DNA of 64,000 nt. Origin: Streptomyces sp. NBC_00536. Lineage in GTDB: Bacteria; Actinomycetota; Actinomycetes; Streptomycetales; Streptomycetaceae. The stretch covers positions 8,184,001 to 8,248,000 of the forward strand of contig NZ_CP107819.1 in NCBI RefSeq assembly GCF_036346295.1. Direction: 5' to 3'. The position numbers and the translations under genes are program-made. The notes under the pieces were generated by a model, which was given only the letters and a program-made list of their open reading frames with translations, had not been told where the DNA came from and made no database searches. Each line of letters begins with the position of its first letter. The first letter of the stretch is position 1. Shown one piece after another: positions 28,773-37,183 of the stretch.

Positions 28773-29458
28773 TCCGACTTCCCCAGACCTTCGGCGGCGG
28801 CGATGCGCTCGATGTCCCGCGGCGAACCGCCCATGATGGTCCGGGCGTGCGCGGTCACCAGCTCGACGGGCCAGTCCCACCAGGCGGCGCGCAGGAGCCG
28901 TTCGATGTCCCCGTCGTCGAAGCGCTGCCTGATCGTCCGGGCCGGGTTCCCGCCCACGACGGTGTACGGCGGCACGTCGGCGGTGACCATCGCTCCGGCC
29001 GCGATCACCGCGCCGTCGCCGATCCGCACGCCGGGCAGCACGGTGGCCCCGTATCCGAACCACACGTCGTTGCCGACCACCGTGTCCCCGCGGCTGGGCA
29101 TCGCGGTGACGAGGTCGAGGGTCCGCTCGGTCCACTCCCCGCCGAACATGGTGAAGGGGAAGGTGGACACCCCCATCGACGGGTGCTCCGCGCCCGCCAT
29201 CAGGAACCGGGTGCCCGTGGCGATCGCGCAATACTTGCCGATGATCAGCCGTTCCGGGCCGTAGGCGTACAGCACGTTGCGCCGTACGAAGTCGGTCGCG
29301 CCGTCGGGGTCGTCGTAGTAGGTGAAATCACCCACCACGACGTTCGTCCCGGCGACCAGTGGTTTGAGGAAGACGACCCTGTCGTGGGCGGGCAGGGGAT
29401 GGACGCTGGCCGGGTCGGGTGCCCCGGCGGCGGCAGCGGTGCTCGGTTCGGATGTCAC
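28769..29458 (-). CDS. vat: Vat-type streptogramin A O-acetyltransferase (xenobiotic acetyltransferase, LbH fold)
   Basis: 229 residues from the GTG at 29458, preceded by GGAGAG. It carries the hexapeptide-repeat left-handed beta-helix ([53 protein letters not shown]) and the Vat signatures [11 protein letters not shown], the catalytic His in MAGAEHPS, and [23 protein letters not shown] near the C-terminus is also typical. Vat enzymes acetylate type A streptogramins with acetyl-CoA. Chloramphenicol CatB-type enzymes are the close alternative, but the coupled Vgb-like lyase tips the balance to streptogramin A. Confidence 0.82.
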   Translation of the reverse strand: MTSEPSTAAAAGAPDPASVHPLPAHDRVVFLKPLVAGTNVVVGDFTYYDDPDGATDFVRRNVLYAYGPERLIIGKYCAIATGTRFLMAGAEHPSMGVSTFPFTMFGGEWTERTLDLVTAMPSRGDTVVGNDVWFGYGATVLPGVRIGDGAVIAAGAMVTADVPPYTVVGGNPARTIRQRFDDGDIERLLRAAWWDWPVELVTAHARTIMGGSPRDIERIAAAEGLGKSE

Positions 29459-29708
29459 GCGCGAATCTCTCCGTGGGGTTTGGTTCGTGCTGGGCGGGAG
29501 GCGGCCTTCCGGGCCGGTACCCAGCATGCGCATCAGCCCTCCGGGGAGCAACGGCCGATCTTGTTATGGTCGTTCGTTAACCCTGAGGTTCACGAACCGG
29601 GGGAGCCGGGGAGCGGGGGACCAGGTGCGACCGGGGACCGGGGGACCGGGGGACCGGGGGCCAGGACCCTCCTCACCCCCGGCCGCGCAATCGTCCGCCG
29701 GCGGCGCC

Positions 29709-30713
29709 TCAAAAGCAGTGCTGATCCGATCCCTCAGCCCGTACCGCTACCAGTGCCTCGCCGAGCGGGGTGCGCCGGTAGAGCACCGACCGTCCGGACC
29801 GGGCGCGGACGAGCAGTCCCGCGTCTCGCAGGATGGCGAGGTGGTCTCCCACCGCGCCGGGTGCCATGGCGAGGCTTCGGGCGAGGTGGCTGGTACTGGC
29901 CGGGGCGTCCAGCGCCAACAGCAGTCGGGCTCGGGACCGGCCGACCAGAGCGGTCAGGGCGTCCGGCCCGGGGACGGTCTCCTGGTCGCCCCACAGGGCG
30001 GCGGTGCCGCGTGCGCAATAGACCAAGGTCCTGGGCCAGGGATCGTCCAGGTGGGCGGCCATGTTCCCGACGAAGACCGAAGGGATCAGCAGGAGCCCGT
30101 CGCCGGCGAGGCGGACTGTTCCGACGTGGGGGAAGTGGCCGATCTCGATGCCGCCGGCTTGCCAGGCGATGCTCGGGTGCAGGCTCTCGATGGTCGCGGC
30201 CCATCCGTGTTCGCCGATCACACCCACCCGGTGCACGACGTCGCGCTCACAGATCGCGCGCAGTTGCGGCCAGTCCGCGGCGAGCAGCTCGTGCCACGCC
30301 TGGTCCATCGCCTCGGCGATCCTGGAGACGGCGTCCGGCGAGTCCAGCACTGCGCGTACGCGGGGATCGCGGGAGGACGGGCCGGTCGCGTTGGTGGCGA
30401 TTTCGTGGCGAGCCGCTTCCAGCGGTGTGTCCCGGATCATGGCCAGGTCGTCCGCCCAGGTCTGGTTGAGGCCGCGCGGGGGCGGGGCGACGAAGTTCGG
30501 TCCGCCTTGCGGTGTGTGCAGGGCGAGGGCGGCGTTCAGTTCGGTCTCGCGGCGAAGCCGTTCAAAGGCCGGCAGGAGCCGGGTGGCCCAGGCTCGCGGC
30601 AGCGGCCGGTACTGGCCGGCGAGCGAGCGCAGCAGGAAGCAGAGGTCCATCGCGGGAGAGAGTGCGAAGCGGCTGCGCAGCAGGTCATCGACGGAGACTT
30701 CGAAGCGCAGCAC
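29709..30713 (-). CDS. ArsR-type winged-helix regulator with DUF5937 N-terminal domain
   Basis: 334 residues from the GTG at 30713. The N-terminal ~230 residues match the DUF5937-like domain seen in Streptomyces ArsR regulators (LRFEVSVDDLLRSRFALSP at the start). The C-terminal ArsR helix-turn-helix reads ALDAPASTSHLARSLAMAPG and AVGDHLAILRDAGLLVRAR, with a wing SGRSVLYRRT. It is divergent from an MFS exporter, and a perfect inverted repeat (30744-30763) lies between the two starts, so it probably represses the exporter and itself. Confidence 0.87.
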   Translation of the reverse strand: MLRFEVSVDDLLRSRFALSPAMDLCFLLRSLAGQYRPLPRAWATRLLPAFERLRRETELNAALALHTPQGGPNFVAPPPRGLNQTWADDLAMIRDTPLEAARHEIATNATGPSSRDPRVRAVLDSPDAVSRIAEAMDQAWHELLAADWPQLRAICERDVVHRVGVIGEHGWAATIESLHPSIAWQAGGIEIGHFPHVGTVRLAGDGLLLIPSVFVGNMAAHLDDPWPRTLVYCARGTAALWGDQETVPGPDALTALVGRSRARLLLALDAPASTSHLARSLAMAPGAVGDHLAILRDAGLLVRARSGRSVLYRRTPLGEALVAVRAEGSDQHCF

Positions 30714-30743
30714 CCTGCCATGCTACCGCGGGACGTCGGCTCC

Positions 30744-30763
30744 GATTCGTCCAGGGACGAATC
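30744..30763. promoter_or_regulatory. Operator-like inverted repeat between ArsR and MFS genes
   Basis: GATTCGTC, 4-base spacer, GACGAATC: perfect 8-bp arms. It sits 30 bases from the regulator start and just upstream of the probable MFS promoter, whose -10-like GACGCT is 7 bases before the MFS ATG (leaderless-type spacing). Confidence 0.55.
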
Positions 30764-30802
30764 ATTGGTGAGTGGCGTGGGCGCACGGCGACGCTGGGCG
30801 CC

Positions 30803-32077
30803 ATGACCCCAATCGCCGAACCCGCGCAGGTCAACCACCGTGCCACGTACCGGGAGGTGCTGGCCGAGCCACGATTCCGGCTGCTCTTCTCGACCCGCAC
30901 CGTCGCGATCACTGCGGACGCGCTGCGGATCACCACGTTCTCGGTGCTGGTCTTCTCGGCCACCGGCTCCGCGCTGCTGAGCGCACTGGCCTTCGGCATC
31001 GGCTTCATCCCGCAGCTGTTCGGCTCGCTGCTGCTGGGCTCACTGGCCGACCGACTGCCGCCCCGCGCGCTCATCACCGGCGGCTACGCCTTGGAGTGCG
31101 CCGCCGCCCTGCTGCTCGCCCTGGTGCGGATGCCGATCGCGGCAAGCCTTGGTGTCGTGGCGCTGGTCGCCCTCGCCACACCGGTGTTTCACGGCGCGTC
31201 GAGTCGGCTGGTCGCGCAGTCGCTGGAGGGCGACGCCTATGTACTGGGCCGTTCACTGAACAACATCGCTTCCTCCGGCGCGCAATTGTTCGGACTGGCG
31301 CTGGGAGGTGCGGTCGTCGCGGTACTCGGCCCGCACCGGGCGCTCGTGGTGAGCGCCGCCCTCTACCTCGGCTGCGCGCTCGCCATCCGCATCCGGCTGC
31401 CCCGGCTGCAGCTGGGAGAGTTCGGCGGCACACCCGGCAGCGCTCGGGGCGATGGCGGGGCCGTCCGGGCAAGCCTGCACGGTGCCGGCCTGCTGCTGCG
31501 CGGACACACGGTGCGGCGGCTGATGCTGGCCCAGTGGCTACCGCCCGCGTTCGTAGCGGGCGCGGAAGGCCTGATCGTCGCCTACGCCGGAGGACGCCAC
31601 TTCGCGCCCGGCTGGTACGCGGTGCTGATGGGCTGCCTGCCGGTCGGCATGCTCGTCGGTGACCTGCTGGTGGGCCGACTCCTGCGGCCGCCCACCCGGG
31701 AGCGACTGGTGGTCCCGTTGATCGCGCTGATGGGACTGCCGCTGCTCGGCTTCGCCGCCGAACCCGAAGTGGGCGTCTCGTCCTGTCTGCTGCTGCTCTG
31801 CGGCTTCGGATTCGCCTACGGTCTCGGCCTGCAACGGCCGTTCCTGGACGCCCTGCCGCAAGATGGCCAGGGCCAGGCCTTCGGCCTGCTCGGCTCCGGC
31901 AGCATGACGCTGCAAGGCGTCGGACCGGCCTGCTTCGGCGTGGTGGCCGCAGGCATCGGAACAGGCGGCGCAATCGCCCTGGCAGGCGGCGCGGCGGTGC
32001 TCACCGCCGGCTGGATTCTGACCTGGAACCCGCCCAAATCCCCGGTCCCCGTACCGAACCACTCAACGGGATCTTGA
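30803..32077 (+). CDS. MFS transporter, drug-efflux type
   Basis: 424 residues with about twelve hydrophobic helices. The loop between helices 2 and 3 has LLLGSLADRLPPRALITGG, the MFS motif A (G-x-L-a-D-r). The N-terminal half resembles the MFS_3/enterobactin-exporter-like subgroup common in resistance loci. The start is ATG 30803 with no ribosome-binding site but with GACGCT 7 bases upstream, suggesting a leaderless transcript. The divergent ArsR-type gene and the intervening operator indicate induction by a ligand. Confidence 0.88.
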   Translation: MTPIAEPAQVNHRATYREVLAEPRFRLLFSTRTVAITADALRITTFSVLVFSATGSALLSALAFGIGFIPQLFGSLLLGSLADRLPPRALITGGYALECAAALLLALVRMPIAASLGVVALVALATPVFHGASSRLVAQSLEGDAYVLGRSLNNIASSGAQLFGLALGGAVVAVLGPHRALVVSAALYLGCALAIRIRLPRLQLGEFGGTPGSARGDGGAVRASLHGAGLLLRGHTVRRLMLAQWLPPAFVAGAEGLIVAYAGGRHFAPGWYAVLMGCLPVGMLVGDLLVGRLLRPPTRERLVVPLIALMGLPLLGFAAEPEVGVSSCLLLLCGFGFAYGLGLQRPFLDALPQDGQGQAFGLLGSGSMTLQGVGPACFGVVAAGIGTGGAIALAGGAAVLTAGWILTWNPPKSPVPVPNHSTGS

Positions 32078-32110
32078 GACCACGAGCAACCCATGGAAGG
32101 CTCATGCCGC

Positions 32111-32695
32111 ATGATCGATGAATTCGCGAAGGACAACCTGCACGGGAGACTGCGGCGGGACCGCGAGGCGCTCCTCTGGAAACTCGACGGCTTGTCCGAA
32201 TACGACGCCCGCCGGCCTTTGACGGCGACCGGGACCAGCCTCCTCGGCCTGGTCAAACACGTGGCCAGCGTCGAGGCCAGGTACTTCGGCGAGGTCTTCG
32301 ACCGCCCGTCCCCGGAACCGCTGTGCCCGTGGCAGGACTCCGACGGCAGCGATCTGTGGGCGGCCGAGGACGAGACCCGCGATCAGATCATCGGGTTCTA
32401 CCGGCGCACGTGGGAACACTCGGACGCGACGATCAACGAGCTTCCCCTGGACGCCCCCGGTCACGTGCCGTGGTGGCCGGAGCCCCATTCCAACACGAAC
32501 CTGTTCGCCGTCATGGTCCATGTCCTCAGCGAGTCCGTCCGGCATGCCGGGCACGCCGACATCCTGCGCGAGGGCCTCGACGGCCGGACCGGGGTGCGCG
32601 CCGAGCACGAGCAGCAGATCGACGAGGAAGCCCGCGCGGCCTACTGCGCGAAGATCGAGCAGGCCGCCAGGTCGGGTACGTCCATCAAGGCTTAG
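32111..32695 (+). CDS. DinB-fold protein, DUF664 type
   Basis: About 194 residues from the ATG at 32111 (GGAAGG upstream); ATG 32093 is in frame. LLGLVKHVASVEARYFGEVF contains the first metal-ligand histidine, and HVLSESVRHAGHADILREGL the H-x-x-x-H pair of the DinB/YfiT four-helix bundle. DUF664 proteins are often thiol-dependent (mycothiol or bacillithiol) transferases. It starts 33 bp after the MFS gene and may be co-transcribed with it. Confidence 0.85.
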   Translation: MIDEFAKDNLHGRLRRDREALLWKLDGLSEYDARRPLTATGTSLLGLVKHVASVEARYFGEVFDRPSPEPLCPWQDSDGSDLWAAEDETRDQIIGFYRRTWEHSDATINELPLDAPGHVPWWPEPHSNTNLFAVMVHVLSESVRHAGHADILREGLDGRTGVRAEHEQQIDEEARAAYCAKIEQAARSGTSIKA

Positions 32696-32769
32696 CTGGA
32701 TATATCGGGCAGCCTGACATCAGCCCCCTACCGGCGCTTGCGATCTCCGATGGAGAACCGGGAGGCGCT

Positions 32770-33621
32770 CTACCGGCGGACCGCCGAGATCAGTCCGCCG
32801 GGCCGCTCCTCGCGCTGCGGCGGGGTGCTGATCGGGCGGCCGTAGGCGCCGCCGCACTCGCGCAGGGTGTGGCTGCCGGCCTCCCAGCCGTGTCCGGCCA
32901 GCCAGCCCACCGGGTCGTCGGACATCTCCGAAACCCACATGGACGCCGCCGATCCCGGCACGGCGTCCGCGCCGAAGCGCTCGATCACGCCGCGCGAGCC
33001 CAACGTCAGCCCCATCCGACTGCCTGCCGCCGACTGCGCGCCGATCCGGGCCAGCAGCAGCTCCACCGCGTCCTCGGGCAGATAGATCAGCAGTCCTTCG
33101 GCGATCCACACGGTCGGCGCCGCCGGGTCGTGCCCTACGGCGGCCAGTGCGCCGGGCCAGTCCTCACGCAGATCCACCGCGACGGTGATCCGTTCGCAGC
33201 GCGCGACGGCCCGCTCCTGGCGCAGCACCGCGGCCTTGAAGTCCAGCGGCGCGGCGGTGTCGACCTCGAACAGCCGGGTGCCCTCGGGCCAGTCCATCCG
33301 GAAGGCCCGGCTGTCCATGCCGGCGCCGAGCAGCACGACCTGCCGGACCCCGGACGCAGAGGCCCGCCGCAACAGGTCGTCGAGGAACTTCGTCCTGATG
33401 ACGATGGAGTACGACACGGCCAGCCGACGGCGTCGCGCGGCCTCGTCCTCGGGCAGCGACGGCGAGGAGGGCCACAGGCCACCGGCGGTGGCGAAGGCCC
33501 GTGCCAGCGGGTCGCGGAACAGCGCGTTCTCCCGCTCGGTCTCCAGCGCCCGCACCCTGGCCACCCCCACCGCCGTGGCCCACACTCCCGACGGCCGTAC
33601 CCGCTCCTGCTCATCAGTCAC
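32770..33621 (-). CDS. SAM-dependent methyltransferase, LCMT-like (TIGR00027) family
   Basis: 283 residues. The family marker VSYSIVIRTKFLDDLL precedes motif I VVLLGAGMDSRAFRMDWP (~95-112); then FEVDTAAPLDFKAAVL (motif II) and VWIAEGLLIYLPEDAVELLL. These are the hallmarks of the putative leucine-carboxyl-methyltransferase-like O-methyltransferases that are abundant in actinobacteria and often linked to specialised metabolism. Substrate unknown. The C-terminus ends close to, and converges with, the DinB-fold gene. Confidence 0.88.
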   Translation of the reverse strand: MTDEQERVRPSGVWATAVGVARVRALETERENALFRDPLARAFATAGGLWPSSPSLPEDEAARRRRLAVSYSIVIRTKFLDDLLRRASASGVRQVVLLGAGMDSRAFRMDWPEGTRLFEVDTAAPLDFKAAVLRQERAVARCERITVAVDLREDWPGALAAVGHDPAAPTVWIAEGLLIYLPEDAVELLLARIGAQSAAGSRMGLTLGSRGVIERFGADAVPGSAASMWVSEMSDDPVGWLAGHGWEAGSHTLRECGGAYGRPISTPPQREERPGGLISAVRR

Positions 33622-33684
33622 CGCGCCAGCCTAGCGATCGATTCCAAGGGGCCCGATGAGGGGAGCCGGAGCGTTGCCGAGGCC

Positions 33685-33710
33685 GCGCCCCCGCCTGCCG
33701 GCGGGGGCGC
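33685..33710 (-). terminator. Hairpin terminator after the secreted-protein pair
   Basis: GCGCCCCCGCC (33685-33695), loop TGCC, exact complement 33700-33710. It lies 31 bp past the stop of the minus-strand gene ending at 33742. Confidence 0.65.
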
Positions 33711-33741
33711 ATCGCGATGGACGGGACCGTGGGCCGCGCCC

Positions 33742-34089
33742 TCAACAGGAGATGTAGTCGAGCACCGCCGAGGTCGGTTCTCCGGCGTGGAAGCCGCTGA
33801 AGTTGACGGCCTTGCCCTTGCCCCCGGCCCACGGCGACTCCCACCAGCCACCGTCCGTGAAGAAGATGCGGACATAGGGGCAGCGGCCGTCGGCCCTGGT
33901 GTCATGGACCGTGCCGGTGATGTTCCCGTCGCACACGCGGCCGTCGCCGTACCCCTCAGGGCGTGAGCCGGGGCCGCCCGTGTCGAAGACCCTGCAGCCG
34001 AGCACCGCGTCGGTGGACGCCTGAGCCGTGGGGGCCGATGCCAGGCCGAGGAGACAGAGAGTGCCCAGCAGGCCGGCCACCGAGGTCAT
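33742..34089 (-). CDS. Small secreted cysteine-containing protein (copy 2 of a tandem pair)
   Basis: 115 residues from the ATG at 34089 (AGGA upstream); an in-frame GTG at 34107 is possible. A signal peptide (MTSVAGLLGTLCLLGLASAP, cut near AQA) leads to a ~90-residue mature domain with four Cys and the block GDGRVCDGNITGTVHDTRAD, then RCPYVRIFFTDGGWW. The block is almost identical in the next gene, so they are a tandem duplication with 23 bp between them. The C-terminus ends in ISC. The family is not recognised; disulphide-linked extracellular function is inferred. Confidence 0.75.
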   Translation of the reverse strand: MTSVAGLLGTLCLLGLASAPTAQASTDAVLGCRVFDTGGPGSRPEGYGDGRVCDGNITGTVHDTRADGRCPYVRIFFTDGGWWESPWAGGKGKAVNFSGFHAGEPTSAVLDYISC

Positions 34090-34112
34090 GTGCTTCCTGG
34101 ATCGCACTCCTT

Positions 34113-34472
34113 TCAGCAAGAGATGTACCTCATCTCCGCGCCCGTGTACTCGCCCGCGTGATAGCCGCTGAAGTTGACGGCCTTGCCGTTGCCTCCGGCC
34201 CACGGGGAATCCCACCAGCCATCGACCGTGAAGAAGATGCGGACGTAGGGGCAGCGGCCGTCGGCCCTGGTGTCGTGCACGGTGCCGGTGATGTTTCCGT
34301 CGCACACCCGGCCGTCGCCGTACCCCTCGGCGGTGCGGGGCGCCTCGATGACCCGACAGGTCGATGTCCCTGGCGTGGCCGCCTGGGCCGCGGGGGCGGA
34401 TACGAGGCCGAGGGCCGATAGGGCGATCACCGCCGCTGTGGTGAACGTCCGGAACCTGATGCTCTTGTTCAT
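34113..34472 (-). CDS. Small secreted cysteine-containing protein (copy 1 of a tandem pair)
   Basis: 119 residues from the ATG at 34472, which has a strong GAGGGG site. The signal peptide is MNKSIRFRTFTTAAVIALSA with cleavage after AQA. The mature part carries the same core as its partner (GYGDGRVCDGNITGTVHDTR, CPYVRIFF, SPWAGGNGKAVNFSGYHAGE) and four Cys, ending ISC. N-terminal mature regions differ between copies, which suggests divergence of a binding surface while the core is conserved. The next gene upstream is an AraC-type regulator on the same strand. Confidence 0.78.
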   Translation of the reverse strand: MNKSIRFRTFTTAAVIALSALGLVSAPAAQAATPGTSTCRVIEAPRTAEGYGDGRVCDGNITGTVHDTRADGRCPYVRIFFTVDGWWDSPWAGGNGKAVNFSGYHAGEYTGAEMRYISC

Positions 34473-34532
34473 GATTCCCCTCGTCATGAGTGCGTCATGA
34501 GCGTGTCCGTGACGAGTCTGGTCGCGGGCTGT

Positions 34533-35552
34533 CTATCCGTCATTGGCCTGTGACGCACGAAGGGTTGTCCCTGAGCGCACGCCGAGTGCCGTACGACGGT
34601 GCTCGCCCGGCGGCATGCCGTAGGCGGCACGGAACGAACGGTTGAACGACTCGGGGCTCTTCAGGCCCCACCGGGCGCCGATCGCGTGCACCGGGACGCT
34701 CAGCAGCCGCGGGTCGGTGAGGTCACCGTGGCAGCGTTCCAGGCGCTGTCGGCGGATCGCGGCCGACACGGTCTCGCCCCTGGGGCGAAACAGCTGGTGC
34801 AGGAGCCTCACGGAGATGTGGTGGTGGGCCGCGATGGCGTCGGGGCCGAGCTGAGGATCGGTCAGGTGGTCCTGGATGAAGACGTCGATGCGGGCGCGCA
34901 GCACCTGGTGCCGCGTCTCCGGGGGGACGCGGTCCTGTGCGTCGGCCCGGGACGCGAGCAGTCCCGCGGCCAGGTCCAGGCTGGCCAGGCCGAGCCGCTC
35001 ACCGTCCGACTCGTCCAGCAGGGGTGCCTCCCGGGCGACCGAGATCAGGTGGTCGGCGAGGATCCGGGCGATCCCGGACCTGGCGGACAGGGTGCTGGCG
35101 AACAGCCGGTCCAGTCTGGACTCGGGCACGGGGACGAGCGTTCTGGGGAGGTGCAGGATGACGGCTCGTGCGGCGCCGGTTTCGGGCGTGCTGACGGCTC
35201 GTCCGCGGTAGGGCCGCGAGGATGTCCAGAGGGCGAAGTCGCCGGCGTGGAGAGCGGCGTCGTTGCGGCCCTGGGACACCTCCATGGACCCGCCCAGGAC
35301 CAGGGTCAGCTCGTAGGTCTCGGGGTCCCCGCGGCGGACGAGCTGCGCGGTGCGCTCCGACCGTAGCGCGGGGAAGGCCATGGTGGTCAGCTGAAGAGGG
35401 CCGAGGCCGAGGGACCCCACGCTTCCCGTGAAGTCAGAGGCCCCGTCACTGGTGATCCGTGTCGGAGCCACCCCTCGTCCGACGACCTCGCACCACCAGT
35501 CGAAACGCTGCTCCCTCGGTAACGCCGCCGTGTTGAACTCGGTGAACGCCAT
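34533..35552 (-). CDS. AraC-family transcriptional regulator
   Basis: 339 residues. Residues ~15-195 fit the AraC_binding_2 sensor domain (FDWWCEVVGRGVAPTRI at the start and a cupin-like GDFALWTSSRPY). The C-terminal double helix-turn-helix reads IAAHHHISVRLLHQLFRPRG and IGARWGLKSPESFNRSFRAA with YGMPPGEHRR. It lies 60 bp upstream of the secreted pair and is divergent from the aerolysin-like gene, so either could be a target. Confidence 0.9.
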   Translation of the reverse strand: MAFTEFNTAALPREQRFDWWCEVVGRGVAPTRITSDGASDFTGSVGSLGLGPLQLTTMAFPALRSERTAQLVRRGDPETYELTLVLGGSMEVSQGRNDAALHAGDFALWTSSRPYRGRAVSTPETGAARAVILHLPRTLVPVPESRLDRLFASTLSARSGIARILADHLISVAREAPLLDESDGERLGLASLDLAAGLLASRADAQDRVPPETRHQVLRARIDVFIQDHLTDPQLGPDAIAAHHHISVRLLHQLFRPRGETVSAAIRRQRLERCHGDLTDPRLLSVPVHAIGARWGLKSPESFNRSFRAAYGMPPGEHRRTALGVRSGTTLRASQANDG

Positions 35553-35947
35553 TGACCCCCCACATGGACAACCCGCCTCGCATCTGACTGCCCAACATGG
35601 CCAGCGGGCTCACCACGACGCAACGCTCGTCGGCGATATGGCCGAGCCGTTGCCGGAGATGGCCGGAGACGGCCGGAGACGGCCGGGAGGCGCCTGCCTC
35701 TGTATCTGCCGCCTGCTGGCTGCCGCCTGTCGCCCGCCGCCGTGGCGTCCGACCCCTCTGATCGGCGGTGGAAAGAATTCGTTAAGGCCCATACGGGCGG
35801 CATCAAATGACGCCGGGTTCGACTCAACGGCCTGCTAGCGTCCATTTCGCCGGAATTCTTTCGGTGAAATGAAAAGTTGCGTCAGACGCAGTTCCCCCGG
35901 GCCTGTCAGGCCCGGATCCGCTGCTGCTGACCGAGGCGGGAGAATTT
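35553..35947. promoter_or_regulatory. Divergent AraC/pore-former intergenic region with two inverted repeats
   Basis: 395 bases without a gene. Two structures stand out: ATTTCGCCG (35844-35852) with its near complement at 35862-35870 (one mismatch), which could be an operator; and CCGGGCCTG (35897-35905) with its exact complement 35907-35915, a stable hairpin 33 bases before the aerolysin-like start. The latter would lie in the 5' UTR if transcription begins upstream of it. Confidence 0.45.
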
Positions 35948-37117
35948 ATGAAGATTCACATATCGAAGAGGAAAGCTGCCTTTCAGGCGGCGATTGCCGG
36001 CGCGGTGGTGATGGCGGCGGTCGTCGCGGTGCCCGGCGCCGCCTATGCCGACTCCAGGCCGTCGTATCCCGCCTCCCTCGGCGAGGTGGCCGACGACTTC
36101 GTGGAGTACGGGGACCCCGTCGCCTGGGCGGCACGGCAGAGCGACCACGCGCACAACTGGGGTGTCACACAGGAGTACGGCAGCGTCTGCACCCGCGCGG
36201 GCTGCCGGTCGGCCGGTACGGGTGCCAAGTACGACGGGATCATCACCGACACCGCCGGGCTCACGTTCAAGAACCTTCAGGTGACGGCACTGGGCACCCC
36301 GTCCGTGTCGATGGATCACGGTGTCCGGATCTCGGCGCGCTCATGGCTGACGAACAACACCCCCAACTGGCAGCTCATGACCTCCGGGTCGTTCGGCTCG
36401 GGGTACACCACCTCCATCACGAGCGCGGTGACCAAGCAATTCAGCACGGGGCACACCCTCAGTGCCGGTTTCAATCTCAGCGGCCTCATCGAGGGTGGCG
36501 CTGCCCTCACCACGACCTACACGTGGGGAGCGTCGGAGTCCACGACGAAGAGCGATGACCTGAAGTTCACCGGGGACCCCCAGAACGTCTGGGTACCACC
36601 GCACGGCTACGACATCGTGTACGAGGCGATGGACCGCTATACCGGCACCGGGCAGGTCCAGCTCTCGGGGGACCTGGACGGGAGTCTCACGCAATGCGTT
36701 CACGGCTCACTCCGGAAGGCCGACGGTAACTGGGTGACGTGGCAAAGCGGCACCCAGGGCTATGACCATGACGGAAACAAGGACTGCGGAACCTATTCGG
36801 TGTACGACGTGGCGCTGGCCGCGTCCCACGCGGGACGCGGAGGTCCGCCGTTCGGGAAACTCCCCGAAGGTTTTTCCATCAGCGGCCACCACACCGTTTC
36901 GGCCCCGGGGATCGGCTCGTACGAGGCCGTCACGGGTGCGAATTTCAGTGTGACCGTTGATCAGTATCCGTCCGATGTCATCAAGCCGGGAAGTGTTTCC
37001 CCGGACTCGGCCGCCGGCATGGCCGTTGTTTCCGGCCAGCAGCCCATCCGGCATTCTTACTCGATCCCGGTAAAGGTCGACCCGAAGACCGTGCGCAGCT
37101 CGGTCACCACGCACTGA
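35948..37117 (+). CDS. Secreted aerolysin/ETX-MTX2-like pore-forming protein (putative)
   Basis: 389 residues behind a GGGAG site. A signal peptide (KAAFQAAIAGAVVMAAVVAV, cut near AAYA) is followed by an N-terminal domain with two Cys (VCTRAGCRSAG) and then a long Ser/Thr-rich alternating-strand region, TSITSAVTKQFSTGHTLSAG through TTTYTWGASESTTKSDDLKF, followed by VWVPPHGYDIVYEAMDRY. This is the layout of ETX/MTX2 beta-pore toxins: an amphipathic insertion hairpin between long strands, then a P-P-G/H strand turn. A similar role (membrane pore formation on a target cell) is inferred; sequence identity to known toxins is surely low. The AraC gene is divergent. Confidence 0.6.
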   Translation: MKIHISKRKAAFQAAIAGAVVMAAVVAVPGAAYADSRPSYPASLGEVADDFVEYGDPVAWAARQSDHAHNWGVTQEYGSVCTRAGCRSAGTGAKYDGIITDTAGLTFKNLQVTALGTPSVSMDHGVRISARSWLTNNTPNWQLMTSGSFGSGYTTSITSAVTKQFSTGHTLSAGFNLSGLIEGGAALTTTYTWGASESTTKSDDLKFTGDPQNVWVPPHGYDIVYEAMDRYTGTGQVQLSGDLDGSLTQCVHGSLRKADGNWVTWQSGTQGYDHDGNKDCGTYSVYDVALAASHAGRGGPPFGKLPEGFSISGHHTVSAPGIGSYEAVTGANFSVTVDQYPSDVIKPGSVSPDSAAGMAVVSGQQPIRHSYSIPVKVDPKTVRSSVTTH

Positions 37118-37183
37118 ACCTTTCCGGGGAGCAGCGCGGGAAGCAGGGCGGGAGGCGGTGCGGGAAGCAGCCCGTACAGCGCT

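Noticed and set aside
28847..30469. Long plus-strand open frame opposite the Vat-like and ArsR genes
   Set aside because: Arg/Pro/Gly-rich antisense composition with no motif; the opposite strand carries recognisable proteins.
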